A stretch of 41,821 bases of DNA from Candidatus Binatia bacterium (GCA_036504975.1 DASXUF010000011.1:1-41821); one strand, 5' to 3'. Counted from the stretch's first letter, positions 16,811-24,131 are shown. Made by a program: numbers and translations. Notes: generated from the letters alone by a model not told the origin.

Positions 16811-17758
16811 CTATTTACGTGCATAGAGCCCGTCGATGAAGCCGGAGTCGTCCAGCTCTCTCAAGAAGTGCAGGTCCCAGAGCGAGACCGGGCTCAGCTC
16901 TTTCGCCTTAGGATCCTTCATGCAGCAAAGCTCGTAGGCGTTGGCGATCGCCTCGTGGTCGGGATAGGGCTTGGCGAGGAGCTTGGCTACGCTATTGTAG
17001 GTGGCGTTGGATTCCGGCACGCGCCGGCGCAATCCGGCGAGAATGCGCTCGGTTTCCTCGCGATGCTGCCGCGCATACGCGATGCCCATGACGAGCGCCT
17101 TTACTAGGCGCTCGGCCAGACGGTCTTTGTTCTTGAGGGTGGTGAGGGTCGAAGTGAGCGTCGGACCGTTGACCATCGGCAGGCGGCCCAATTCCAGGAC
17201 GTGAAAGCCTTCCTTTTGAAATTTTTCCGCGGCGCCGGTCGCCATGGCGGCGTCCGCTTTGCCTTCCTTCACCGCTTCCATCTGCTGCGCGCGAAATTCC
17301 TCCGACATGATGTCGGCGATCTCGACCCACTTGACGTCATCCAGCCGCAGCCCCGCTTTGAGCACGTACATCATGTGATTGCCGCGTATGTGGTTGTAGC
17401 CGCCGCCTTTGTCCGTCACCGTCGTATCGGCCAGCCGTTTCCCTTTAAGCTCAGCGATCGACTTGATCGGCGCGCGTGAGATCAGCTTGTCGTTGACGCT
17501 GTTGGACGGCGACGCGAGCGAGACGATCGGCTTCCGCTTCGCGACCAGCCCGTAAGGAGAGATGTGGTTCCCCGAAACGTATTGGACCGTGCCGTCGAAC
17601 AGCGCGGCTTCCGCGACCGAGGAGCTGTCGCAGTATTCGAAGCTCGCTTTGACGTTTAGCTCCTTCCAGATTCCGGCTTTTTCGACGACTTCCCACACGG
17701 GCAGGTGGGTATGCGAGCGATAGAATGCGTGGATTTCGAGGGGCTGATAGTCGGACAT
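16811..17758 (-). CDS. NMT1-fold protein without signal peptide (module copy A)
   Basis: The 315-residue protein begins MSDYQPLEIHAFYRSHTHLP. It has the fold signature HLPVWEVVEKAGIWKELNV and IAELKGKRLADTTV, as in ABC binding proteins. It lacks any signal peptide, and AGGAGT lies 6 nt before the ATG, so the leaderless form looks real. Features shared with the paralogue at 20466-21425 include SGNHISPYG near residue 62, a Cys pair in ELCCMKDPKAKELSP, and RELDDSGFIDGLY at the end. It may be a cytoplasmic enzyme or ligand sensor of the THI5/NMT1 fold, not a transporter component. It lies 30 nt after the stop of an iron-type binding protein gene. Confidence 0.82.
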   Translation of the reverse strand: MSDYQPLEIHAFYRSHTHLPVWEVVEKAGIWKELNVKASFEYCDSSSVAEAALFDGTVQYVSGNHISPYGLVAKRKPIVSLASPSNSVNDKLISRAPIKSIAELKGKRLADTTVTDKGGGYNHIRGNHMMYVLKAGLRLDDVKWVEIADIMSEEFRAQQMEAVKEGKADAAMATGAAEKFQKEGFHVLELGRLPMVNGPTLTSTLTTLKNKDRLAERLVKALVMGIAYARQHREETERILAGLRRRVPESNATYNSVAKLLAKPYPDHEAIANAYELCCMKDPKAKELSPVSLWDLHFLRELDDSGFIDGLYARK

Positions 17759-17788
17759 GAGGTACTCCTTTTTTTCTCGTTGGTTTAC

Positions 17789-18907
17789 TTATTTTTTGGC
17801 CCGCAGCTCATTGAGTAGTTTGGTGACCGGCTCCGGGTCCTGAAAACCGGTCACGGTGTACTTCTTGCCCTCTTCGCGTCGCCCGGTGCGCAGCACGTTG
17901 TCTTTCGGAATGTCGTTCCGCATCGAGTCCGAAGGCTCGACGACCTTGTTGTTCATCACGTTCTGCCAGACCATCTGGCCCTGGCGCGAAAGAAACCAAT
18001 TGAGGAAGAGCCCCGCGGCGTTTGGATTCGCCGCCTTGTTGATCAGCGCGAGGCCGCTGTTGCCGCTCGTGCCGATCTCGGCGCCGGCCTCCTTGAGATG
18101 CTTATGCTCGAATTCGCTGACCGGTACGCCTTGCTTGCGCGCGGCGTCGGTGTCGGCGCAATCGAGGCAGAGAATAAATTTGCCGGCGCCGAGCCAGTCG
18201 GTCGCCTGGCGCCGCTCCTTGGATACGACTAAATCCATTTCGGTCCAAAGGCGACGGACGAATTCCGGTCCGAGCTGGGGATTGTAATAGTACCGGATCA
18301 TGTTCGGCGAGCCCGTCCCCGGCCTTTCGAACAGGGCGATCTTTCCCTTCCACTTGGGGTTCAGAAGGTCCCAGTAGGAGCGAAACTCATTGGGGTCAAG
18401 CAGCTTGGTGTTGTAGTAAAGCCCGAGCCCGGCGACGCTGCCCTCGAACATGAAAACGTACTGGCCTTCGCTGTCGGCGTAGTGGTGCTTGCCGTTCAGC
18501 CATTTCGATTCGTCGACGACATCGGGCAGCATGAGAACGGGCTTCAACGGGTCGAGCACGCCGGAGCGCTGGAAATCAAAGAAGGCGCGCCCGCCGAGGC
18601 CGCCGCTGTAAAGGTCGGCGAGATATTTGCCGACCCGGCGCTCGGCGGCGATGCGCGGCATCAGATCGCCCACCCGCCCGCTCACCATCACCGCTTTGAT
18701 GAACGGAAACTCCTTGGTGAACGCAGCGACGATGTCGGGGTGGGTGATTTCCTGATCGCCCCACAATCGTACCTCGCCCTCTTTCTTTGCACCGGCAATG
18801 GTGTTCTCCCACGCCGCCTTGGCGTCGGGCTTCATCTCCGCCGCTTCGACGCCGCACCAAGACAGGACAAAAATAAAAAGCGACGCTAACGCTATAATCT
18901 GCTTCAT
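17789..18907 (-). CDS. Iron(III)-type ABC substrate-binding protein (SBP 4, module copy A)
   Basis: The 372-residue protein has a signal peptide (MKQIIALASLFIFVLSWCG, cleavage near VEAAEM). The mature part contains AGAKKEGEVRLWGDQEITHP, SGRVGDLMPRIAAERR, DLYSGGLGG and AANPNAAGLFLNWFLS. I place the start at the ATG at 18907 because GGGAG lies 6 nt upstream; an ATG at 18919 would add four residues. It pairs with the leaderless NMT1 protein just downstream. The same two-gene arrangement recurs at 20466-22689, and the DQEITHPDIVAAF segment closely matches GAEISHPDIIAAF of that copy. Confidence 0.9.
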   Translation of the reverse strand: MKQIIALASLFIFVLSWCGVEAAEMKPDAKAAWENTIAGAKKEGEVRLWGDQEITHPDIVAAFTKEFPFIKAVMVSGRVGDLMPRIAAERRVGKYLADLYSGGLGGRAFFDFQRSGVLDPLKPVLMLPDVVDESKWLNGKHHYADSEGQYVFMFEGSVAGLGLYYNTKLLDPNEFRSYWDLLNPKWKGKIALFERPGTGSPNMIRYYYNPQLGPEFVRRLWTEMDLVVSKERRQATDWLGAGKFILCLDCADTDAARKQGVPVSEFEHKHLKEAGAEIGTSGNSGLALINKAANPNAAGLFLNWFLSRQGQMVWQNVMNNKVVEPSDSMRNDIPKDNVLRTGRREEGKKYTVTGFQDPEPVTKLLNELRAKK

Positions 18908-18988
18908 AATATCTCCCATGTTGGGCGCCGAAATCTTTGCTCAACTCTTTATCTCGAAGTAGCGCCGACGGTCAAGACGAAATATGCC

Positions 18989-19017
18989 TTTACTTGTGAT
19001 AGCATGTTTGTGATAAT
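18989..19017 (+). promoter_or_regulatory. HigBA-type promoter with direct-repeat operator
   Basis: TTTACT (18989-18994) and GATAAT (19012-19017) are 17 nt apart. Two direct copies of TTGTGATA (18994-19001 and 19008-19015), 14 nt apart, overlap the spacer and the -10 element, a good arrangement for autorepression by the antitoxin. The predicted start of transcription falls at or next to the GTG start codon at 19023, so the toxin mRNA may be leaderless. Confidence 0.6.
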
Positions 19018-19022
19018 CCGCT

Positions 19023-19349
19023 GTGTCCTGGACTCTACTGCAGTATGAAGACAGCAGAGGGGGCCGTCCCGTCGATGAATTTTTAGCGGCGCTATCCGAG
19101 GATGACCGCGGAGCTGTTAAGGCCAAACTTTTCTACTTACAGGAGCGCGGGAATGAGCTACGAGAGCCGCTTTCTAAGAATTTGGGCGGAGGATTACTCG
19201 AGCTAAGAGTCAAATCCTATCGTCTGTTTTTCTGCTTCAAGCCCGGGAACAAAATTGTTTTGCTCCACGCTTTCGCCAAGAAAAGTCAGGGCACTCCGTG
19301 GAGAGAGCTGGAACTGGCGAGAAAACGAATGCAGGAGGTCGTAAGATGA
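19023..19349 (+). CDS. higB: Type II toxin, RelE/HigB-like (phage Gp49-like, DUF891)
   Basis: The 108-residue protein has the family layout: an opening strand with YEDSRGGRPVDEFLAAL, a central helix pair, RVKSYRLFFCFKPGNKIVLL strands and the C-terminal FAKKSQGTPWRELELARKRM. These match the HigB/Gp49 toxins, ribosome-dependent mRNA nucleases of the RelE superfamily. Toxin precedes antitoxin, as in higBA, with a 4-nt ATGA overlap. The start is GTG at 19023 with no ribosome site. The -10 element ends only 5 nt earlier. The pair lies on the plus strand inside a long minus-strand transport cluster and is visibly less GC-rich than its surroundings, which suggests later arrival. Confidence 0.9.
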   Translation: MSWTLLQYEDSRGGRPVDEFLAALSEDDRGAVKAKLFYLQERGNELREPLSKNLGGGLLELRVKSYRLFFCFKPGNKIVLLHAFAKKSQGTPWRELELARKRMQEVVR

Positions 19350-19657
19350 AAAAGGGAAGAGCCGTAGCATTAGATTTAAGACTTGACGCCGAGATGAAGA
19401 GCCCACGATTCGCCGCCGCGTTTCAAAAAGAGCTGAGCCGGACCCAGTTGGCAGACCAGATTGCTGAGTTGAGAGAAAAACGCGGTTGGACTCAGGCTGA
19501 TCTTGCACGTAAGGTCGGAACGACTCAATCGGGAATCGCCCGCCTCGAAAATCCAAGCTATCGAAATTATTCTCTCAAAACCTTGGAGAAGGTCGCTCAG
19601 GCCTTAGGCGCGAGACTGGTCGTAGGCCTCCAAGAAGTCGGCCGCCGCGCAGCCTAG
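19346..19657 (+). CDS. higA: Antitoxin, XRE-family HTH (HigA-like)
   Basis: The 103-residue protein has an XRE helix-turn-helix at about 35-90 (IAELREKRGWTQADLARKVG then TTQSGIARLENPSYRNYSLK and TLEKVAQALGARL). The N-terminal part, DLRLDAEMKSPRFAAAFQKE, is typical for antitoxins paired with Gp49-like toxins. It should bind the toxin and repress the promoter, probably at the TTGTGATA repeats. The ATG at 19346 overlaps the toxin stop and is preceded by GGAGG. An upstream in-frame extension inside the toxin gene is a shadow. Confidence 0.92.
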   Translation: MKKGRAVALDLRLDAEMKSPRFAAAFQKELSRTQLADQIAELREKRGWTQADLARKVGTTQSGIARLENPSYRNYSLKTLEKVAQALGARLVVGLQEVGRRAA

Positions 19658-19681
19658 GCTGCGCGACAAGAAATTACGGTC

Positions 19682-20404
19682 TTGCGGGACGTTCAAGAAA
19701 AAATTGAGTTAAGTGTATTCAAAGAGTTCGCTGAAGTCTGTTCCTACAAAATTAGGTCTGATTCGATTGAAAAGCGTGCTGAGCCTGAACCGGATATTTT
19801 GTGCGAACTCGTAGGGGAAGGCTCCGTAGCTTTCGAGTTGGGCGAAATAGTCGACGAGGTCTTCGCGAGGCAAGTAGAGGGAGAGTATAAGATACGTAAA
19901 AGATTTGACGCGGCCTCGAAGAAGTTCCCTGCATTGAGAAGCAGTCTCGCAGACGCGCTTGTTTATATCGAGTTCTTTGACGAAGTATCCCACCGAATGA
20001 GGTTAAACAGCATTGAGCCGATCCTAGAATTTCTTCATTTTCTAGAACCATGCTTTGAGGGAGACGCTCCCGTATGGAAACATGCTCAGCTGGAGAAAGT
20101 AATTAGAGGTATCGAAATCAATCGAGGCCTTTTCAAGGGGCCCGTTTTCACACTTGCTAAATTTGTAGAGGACATTAACCGGTCGTTAGACCTTTTGCAG
20201 AAAAAGTTTGCTAAATCATACGAGACGGGAGCCCCTGTTGACCTTCTCGCATACTTTCTTCGCCAATCGCCGAGTCGTGACAATAGGTGGGTTGAAGACG
20301 TGCGAGGTTATGTCGCGAGGAAGCTAAACGGTTCAAGCTTCAGGCGAGTGTGGATTTATAATCGGTTTGACCGAAAGATCGTGTACGTATTTCCTGAATT
20401 ATAG
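19682..20404 (+). CDS. Unknown 240-residue protein linked to the toxin-antitoxin pair
   Basis: I do not recognise this gene confidently. The frame runs from a TTG 24 nt after the antitoxin stop and ends 61 nt from a convergent gene. It is clearly less GC-rich than its neighbours. The N-terminal third contains EPEPDILCEL, then SVAFELGEI, a spacing (Asp38 to Glu52) like the D-x(n)-E core of PD-(D/E)XK-type nuclease-fold proteins. A clear third catalytic residue is not visible. The rest is helical and ends with strand-like RRVWIYNRFDRKIVYVF. It may be a cargo or third component of the toxin-antitoxin island. The start codon is uncertain because no ribosome site is visible. Confidence 0.65.
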   Translation: MRDVQEKIELSVFKEFAEVCSYKIRSDSIEKRAEPEPDILCELVGEGSVAFELGEIVDEVFARQVEGEYKIRKRFDAASKKFPALRSSLADALVYIEFFDEVSHRMRLNSIEPILEFLHFLEPCFEGDAPVWKHAQLEKVIRGIEINRGLFKGPVFTLAKFVEDINRSLDLLQKKFAKSYETGAPVDLLAYFLRQSPSRDNRWVEDVRGYVARKLNGSSFRRVWIYNRFDRKIVYVFPEL

Positions 20405-20465
20405 CTTTGTTACGGTCAACATCGAAAGAGTTTGCCATCTAAGAACGGAGTCTTCAAATTCTCGG

Positions 20466-21425
20466 CTAGTTCCCTTTCCGACCCTCCTGATACAATCGAT
20501 CGATAAACCCCGAATCGTCCAGCTCTCTCAAGTCGTGGATGTCCCAGAGCGCCAGCGGGCTCAGCTCTTTCGCCTTGGGATCTTTGTGGCAGCAAAGCGT
20601 GTAGGCGTTCACGATGCCGCGAAGATCGGGATACGGCTTGGACTGAAGCTTCGCCACGCTGTTATAGCTCACCCATCCGGCCTGCGGTTCTCTCCGCTTC
20701 AATCCTTCCAGAATCCGCTCCGTCTCTTCGCGCCGCGTGCGCGCGAAGTGAATGCCCATCACCAATGCCTTAACCAGGCGCTCGCCGAGGCGTTCTTTGC
20801 GTCTTAGATTCGCGATCGTGCTCGTGAGCGTCGGGCCGGTAATCATCGGCAGCGGCTCGAGATCGAGAACGTGGAATCCCGCCTGCGTGTATTTCTCCGT
20901 GCTGCCGGTGACGAACGTGGCATCGGCTCTGCCGGATTTGAGTCCTTCCAACTGCGCCGTCCGGAATTCCGCCATCGTCTCGCACAGCTCCACCCATTGA
21001 ACCTCCTCCAAACGCAGGCCGCCGCGCATCACGTAGAGCATGTGGTTGCCGCGCAGATGATGGTAGCCGCCGTGCGAATCGACCAAGGTCGTGTCGCCGA
21101 TCCGTTTCCCGCGCAGATCGGCGACCGATGCGACAGCCTCGCGCGAGACGAGCTTGTCGGTGACGCTGTTGGAAGGCGAGGCCAAACAAACCATCGACTT
21201 GCCGCGCGCGACCAATGCGTAGGGCGTGATATGGTTTCCCGAGACGAAATCGACCTTGCCGCCGAACAACGCCGCTTCCGCGATGGTCGAGCTGTCGCAG
21301 AACTCGAAGCTGACTTTCAGACCGACCTGATTCCAGATGCCGGCCTGCTCGATGACTTCCCAAATCGGCAAGTGCGTGTGCGACCGGAACAGACCGCGAA
21401 TCTCGATTGGCTGGTAATCTGACAT
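20466..21425 (-). CDS. NMT1-fold protein without signal peptide (module copy B)
   Basis: This 319-residue protein is a close paralogue of the gene at 16811-17758. They share the MSDYQP opening, HLPIWEVIEQAGIW, the SGNHITPYALVARGKS segment, RGNHMLYVMRGGLR, a Cys pair in TLCCHKDPKAKELSP and RELDDSGFIDRLY. I use the ATG at 21425; the frame stays open upstream, but the extension falls in a palindromic repeat and is absent from the paralogue. It has no signal peptide, so it is probably cytoplasmic. Both His of SHTHLP and the SGNH His are conserved between copies, as is the Cys pair, which suggests a functional site beyond simple ligand binding. Confidence 0.82.
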   Translation of the reverse strand: MSDYQPIEIRGLFRSHTHLPIWEVIEQAGIWNQVGLKVSFEFCDSSTIAEAALFGGKVDFVSGNHITPYALVARGKSMVCLASPSNSVTDKLVSREAVASVADLRGKRIGDTTLVDSHGGYHHLRGNHMLYVMRGGLRLEEVQWVELCETMAEFRTAQLEGLKSGRADATFVTGSTEKYTQAGFHVLDLEPLPMITGPTLTSTIANLRRKERLGERLVKALVMGIHFARTRREETERILEGLKRREPQAGWVSYNSVAKLQSKPYPDLRGIVNAYTLCCHKDPKAKELSPLALWDIHDLRELDDSGFIDRLYQEGRKGN

Positions 21426-21464
21426 GTTTCCTATTGCCTCAGCCCGCAACCCAAAGACGCTGCT

Positions 21465-21545
21465 TCTCGCGCCAAGACGCCAAGACCGCAAAGAATTTTT
21501 TCCTCTTAGTGCTCTTCCTTGGCGCGCTTTGCGGCTTTGCGCGAG
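21465..21545. repeat. Palindromic extragenic repeat of the CCAAGACGCCAAG family
   Basis: The left arm reads TCTCGCGCCAAGACGCCAAG and continues ACCGCAAAGAA. The right arm CTTGGCGCGCTTTGCGGCTT, followed by TGCGCGAG, is its imperfect reverse complement. The element fills most of the 160-nt gap between the two genes of module copy B. Similar CCAAG/GCAAAG palindromes occur in many environmental bacterial genomes, probably as non-autonomous repeats. The equivalent gap in copy A is only 30 nt and lacks it, so the element was inserted after duplication or lost there. Confidence 0.7.
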
Positions 21546-21585
21546 TCATTTTGTCGACTGTTTTCCGCTGGCTCCCTCTTCATTA

Positions 21586-22689
21586 TTATTTCAGGACTTC
21601 GTTGAGGAGCTGTTGCAGCGGCTTGGGATCGAGAAAACCGACGACGCGGTATTTTCGGCCTTCGGCGCGCCGCGCTTCGGGCAGCACGTCGTCTTTGGGA
21701 ATATCGGTCCGCATCGAATCCGAAGGCTCGACCTCTTTCGTGTTCATCACTCTCTGCCAGACCATCTGGCCCTGGCGCGATAGATACCAGTTGATGAAGA
21801 CGCGCGCCGCGTTGGGATGGGGCGCTTTGTTGATCAGCGCGAGGACGCTGCTGCTGCCGCCGCCGATCGTCGCCCCTTCTTTTATTTGCGCCGGCGGCAC
21901 CTCGGCGATCGGCAGGCCCTGCTTCTGCGCGAGATCGATGTCGCGGCAGTAAAAACATACCGGAAACTTTCCCGTCCCGAGCCAGTTGGTTCCCTGGCTC
22001 CGGTCGCGGAAGAGTATGATATCCATCTTGCCCAGGAGCGTTTTCAGAAACTCCGGTCCCACATCGGGGTCGTAGTAGAGCATCAAAACCGGCGTCGGCA
22101 GCGCGGCCCCGCGCGGGTCCATCGCGAGGATTTTGCCCTTCCACTTCGACTGCACCATGTCCCAGTAAGACGTAATCTCATTCGGGCTCATGAGTTTCGT
22201 ATTGACCGAGATCCCTGTCGTGGAGACAGAGCCCTCGAAGAGGAGGATGTGTTTGTTCTCGGGATCTGCATACCAATGCTTGCCGCCGTACCACTTCGTC
22301 TGATCGGTGACCTCCGGCAGGATTAACGCGGGGGCGATCGGATCGAGCGCCTTTGCCAGATAGAGCGTGCGCGGAGCGTTCGGTCCGCTCGCGATGATGT
22401 CGGCCAGATATTTATCGGCGCGTCTCTCGGCCAGAATGCGCGCCGTCAGATCCGGCGCCCTTCCCGTGACCGCCGTGACTTTGATCTCGGGGTACTCTTT
22501 ATTGAAGGCGGCGATAATATCCGGGTGGCTGATCTCCGCTCCGCCGTAGGCCGCGAGTTGGCCTTCTTTCTTCGCCGCCTCGACCGTCTTCGCCCATTCG
22601 TTCATCCATTTCTCCGCCTCCGCGGCAAAGAGCGGCCGAGCGCCCGAGAGCCAGAAAAGAAAAGGTAAGATGAGGAGAATGGCGGCCAC
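21586..22689 (-). CDS. Iron(III)-type ABC substrate-binding protein (SBP 5, module copy B)
   Basis: The 367-residue protein has a signal peptide (AAILLILPFLFWLSG, cleavage near LFAAEA). Its mature part includes AAKKEGQLAAYGGAEISHPD, TGRAPDLTARILAERR, DIIASGPNA and KAPHPNAARVFINWYLS. The GTG at 22687-22689 is the only start that keeps the whole signal peptide; no strong ribosome site is visible. It parallels SBP 4, with the same motifs in the same order, including VMNTKEVEPSDSMRTDIPKD against VMNNKVVEPSDSMRNDIPKD. It appears to be the first gene of the minus-strand cluster, but no promoter can be fixed. Confidence 0.9.
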   Translation of the reverse strand: MAAILLILPFLFWLSGARPLFAAEAEKWMNEWAKTVEAAKKEGQLAAYGGAEISHPDIIAAFNKEYPEIKVTAVTGRAPDLTARILAERRADKYLADIIASGPNAPRTLYLAKALDPIAPALILPEVTDQTKWYGGKHWYADPENKHILLFEGSVSTTGISVNTKLMSPNEITSYWDMVQSKWKGKILAMDPRGAALPTPVLMLYYDPDVGPEFLKTLLGKMDIILFRDRSQGTNWLGTGKFPVCFYCRDIDLAQKQGLPIAEVPPAQIKEGATIGGGSSSVLALINKAPHPNAARVFINWYLSRQGQMVWQRVMNTKEVEPSDSMRTDIPKDDVLPEARRAEGRKYRVVGFLDPKPLQQLLNEVLK

Positions 22690-22818
22690 GTGCGCTCATT
22701 ACCAAAGTCCGCTCGGTCGCGCAATGGCCGCCGGTAGATGGGTAGGTGGTATTTTCACTGCCTTGATCGGATGGTCGATGCCGCGATATGATTCTATAAG
22801 TCGTTGTTTTTATAAGGT

Positions 22819-22824
22819 TATAAT
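22819..22824 (+). promoter_or_regulatory. TATAAT box in an AT-rich patch
   Basis: Positions 22770-22865 are markedly AT-rich compared with the rest of the window. A perfect TATAAT lies 42 nt before the 56-residue lysine-rich frame on the plus strand, but no good -35 hexamer sits at 16-18 nt. TTCTATA occurs twice (22791-22797 and 22824-22830). I treat this as a possible promoter only. Confidence 0.3.
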
Positions 22825-22865
22825 TCTATAGATTTTTTTTCTGAATTTGTTAGTATATAAACTTC

Positions 22866-23036
22866 ATGATGTCTCTAAAGAAAAAGAAAATTATTTCAAG
22901 AAACAAGACAGGTGAAAAGCCCCGGTCAAAAAAGAAGAGTCAGTATCAAACTGATATAGTGGAACCGGCAGACCGATTAATTCGGCTTTTAGAAAATCTG
23001 GAACGGAAAGAAGTCAGGTCTCGTAAATCCGCATAA
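22866..23036 (+). CDS. Small lysine-rich hypothetical protein (56 residues)
   Basis: The frame starts ATG ATG, reads MMSLKKKKIISRNKTGEKPR, and ends with an amphipathic helix, EPADRLIRLLENLERKEVRS. It is too short for family recognition. The composition (basic N-terminus, then a helix) resembles small DNA- or RNA-associated proteins, but that is only a resemblance. It follows an AT-rich, promoter-like region, and its end overlaps the end of the convergent 94-residue gene by 23 nt. It has no clear ribosome site. Confidence 0.4.
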   Translation: MMSLKKKKIISRNKTGEKPRSKKKSQYQTDIVEPADRLIRLLENLERKEVRSRKSA

Positions 23037-23298
23037 TCTCTTTCTCGTCAATTCCTAGAACCTCTGCCCATTTTTTCGCTACTCGTTGCCTGGCACGTTT
23101 ACCGTAAATGTTAGCTAAAAGTGTTTTGACTATTATTCTCGTATCTGCACCTCGATCCCTAAGCCGCTGAACAACTTCTCTCCGCGCCTCCAGGAGCTTC
23201 TCAGGGTAGCTACTATGCTCCAGATTTCTGATTAACTCACCTAACTCCGCCGGAGTTAGGCTTTTAACATCGACGTTCCAAAAATCCGGCTTGTCCAT
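23014..23298 (-). CDS. Small helical hypothetical protein (94 residues)
   Basis: Starting at the ATG at 23298, preceded by GGAGAG, the protein opens MDKPDFWNVDVKSLTPAELG. Three or four predicted helices follow, with EARREVVQRLRDRGADTRII and a C-terminal VAKKWAEVLGIDEKEIMRIY that resembles the end of a helix-turn-helix. I do not recognise a family. The frame remains open upstream to 23385, but that part overlaps the inverted repeat at 23371-23398 and lacks a ribosome site. The gene is lower in GC than its neighbours and sits with the 56-residue gene in a small island of foreign appearance. Confidence 0.6.
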   Translation of the reverse strand: MDKPDFWNVDVKSLTPAELGELIRNLEHSSYPEKLLEARREVVQRLRDRGADTRIIVKTLLANIYGKRARQRVAKKWAEVLGIDEKEIMRIYET

Positions 23299-23370
23299 CG
23301 GATGTGACTCTCCTATTATCTTATCAATTGATACAGCGGCCCGTACTTTACGTTTTCGACATGCCCGCCT

Positions 23371-23398
23371 ATACCACAGACCCATATGGGGGTGGTAT
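23371..23398. promoter_or_regulatory. 28-nt compound palindrome upstream of the 94-residue gene
   Basis: ATACCAC (23371-23377) and GTGGTAT (23392-23398) are perfectly complementary and enclose the 10-nt palindrome CCCATATGGG (23381-23390). The site is 73 nt upstream of the 94-residue gene. A second inverted repeat, GGTAAT-GA-ATTACC (23425-23438), follows 26 nt farther on, before the methyltransferase. These look like binding sites for dimeric regulators. Confidence 0.5.
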
Positions 23399-23498
23399 GG
23401 GATGGCCCTACGTCACAACTACCGGGTAATGAATTACCTAGCGGGGGGCGCTCATTAGAGTTATATTCAGGAAATCACAAAACAGCCGGAGGTCCGCT

Positions 23499-24131
23499 AT
23501 GATTCCATTGCCTCAAGAGATCGAAGAATACGCCGAGCGGCATACGCGCGCGCTATCCGACCTTCACGCAAAGGTGTGGAAAGAGACGTATGAAAAGCAG
23601 AAGTCGCCGAAGATGATGGTGGGGCCGCTCGAGGGTGCGTTTCTCCGCCTGCTCGTTCGGCTTACCGCCGCCAAACGGGTTCTGGAAATCGGCATGTTCA
23701 CGGGCTACAGCGCGCTGGCGATGGCGGAGGCGCTCCCGGACGACGGCCGGCTGATTACCTGCGACGTCAATCCCGAGACCACGGAAATCGCGCGCCGCTA
23801 TTTCGCTTCGAGTCCGCATGGCCGCAAGATCGAGGTCAAGCTCGGACCGGCGCTGGAGACGCTGAAAACTCTCAGCGGCCCTTTCGATATCTGCTTCATC
23901 GACGCCGATAAAACCGGCTACGATGCTTACTGCGACGCCTGCATCGATCTCGTTCGGCGCGGGGGGCTTATTGTCCTGGACAACATGATGCAGAGCGGAA
24001 AAGTCTTGAATCCCGCCGACGAGAGAGTGCGCACGATCGCGGCCTTGAACGACCGAATTCAAAAAGACGAGCGCGTCGAAAACGTGTTGCTGCCGATCCG
24101 CGACGGCATCATGCTGTGCTATAGGCGCTAA
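23499..24131 (+). CDS. SAM-dependent O-methyltransferase, CCoAOMT family
   Basis: The 210-residue protein has the class I methyltransferase core of the caffeoyl-CoA/catechol O-methyltransferase family. It contains KRVLEIGMFTGYSALAMAEA (SAM motif I, about 59-78), LITCDVNPE (acidic ribose contact), FDICFIDADKTGYDAYCDAC (motif with the metal-binding Asp of IDADK) and GGLIVLDNMM with its Asp-Asn pair. The N-terminal helices carry the KMMVGPLEG segment before motif I. Members methylate catechol-like hydroxyls with a divalent metal; the substrate here is unknown. A CCGGAGG ribosome site precedes the ATG. It appears monocistronic. The 257 nt that follow, up to the convergent nucleotidyltransferase, hold no convincing gene. 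Confidence 0.93.
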   Translation: MIPLPQEIEEYAERHTRALSDLHAKVWKETYEKQKSPKMMVGPLEGAFLRLLVRLTAAKRVLEIGMFTGYSALAMAEALPDDGRLITCDVNPETTEIARRYFASSPHGRKIEVKLGPALETLKTLSGPFDICFIDADKTGYDAYCDACIDLVRRGGLIVLDNMMQSGKVLNPADERVRTIAALNDRIQKDERVENVLLPIRDGIMLCYRR

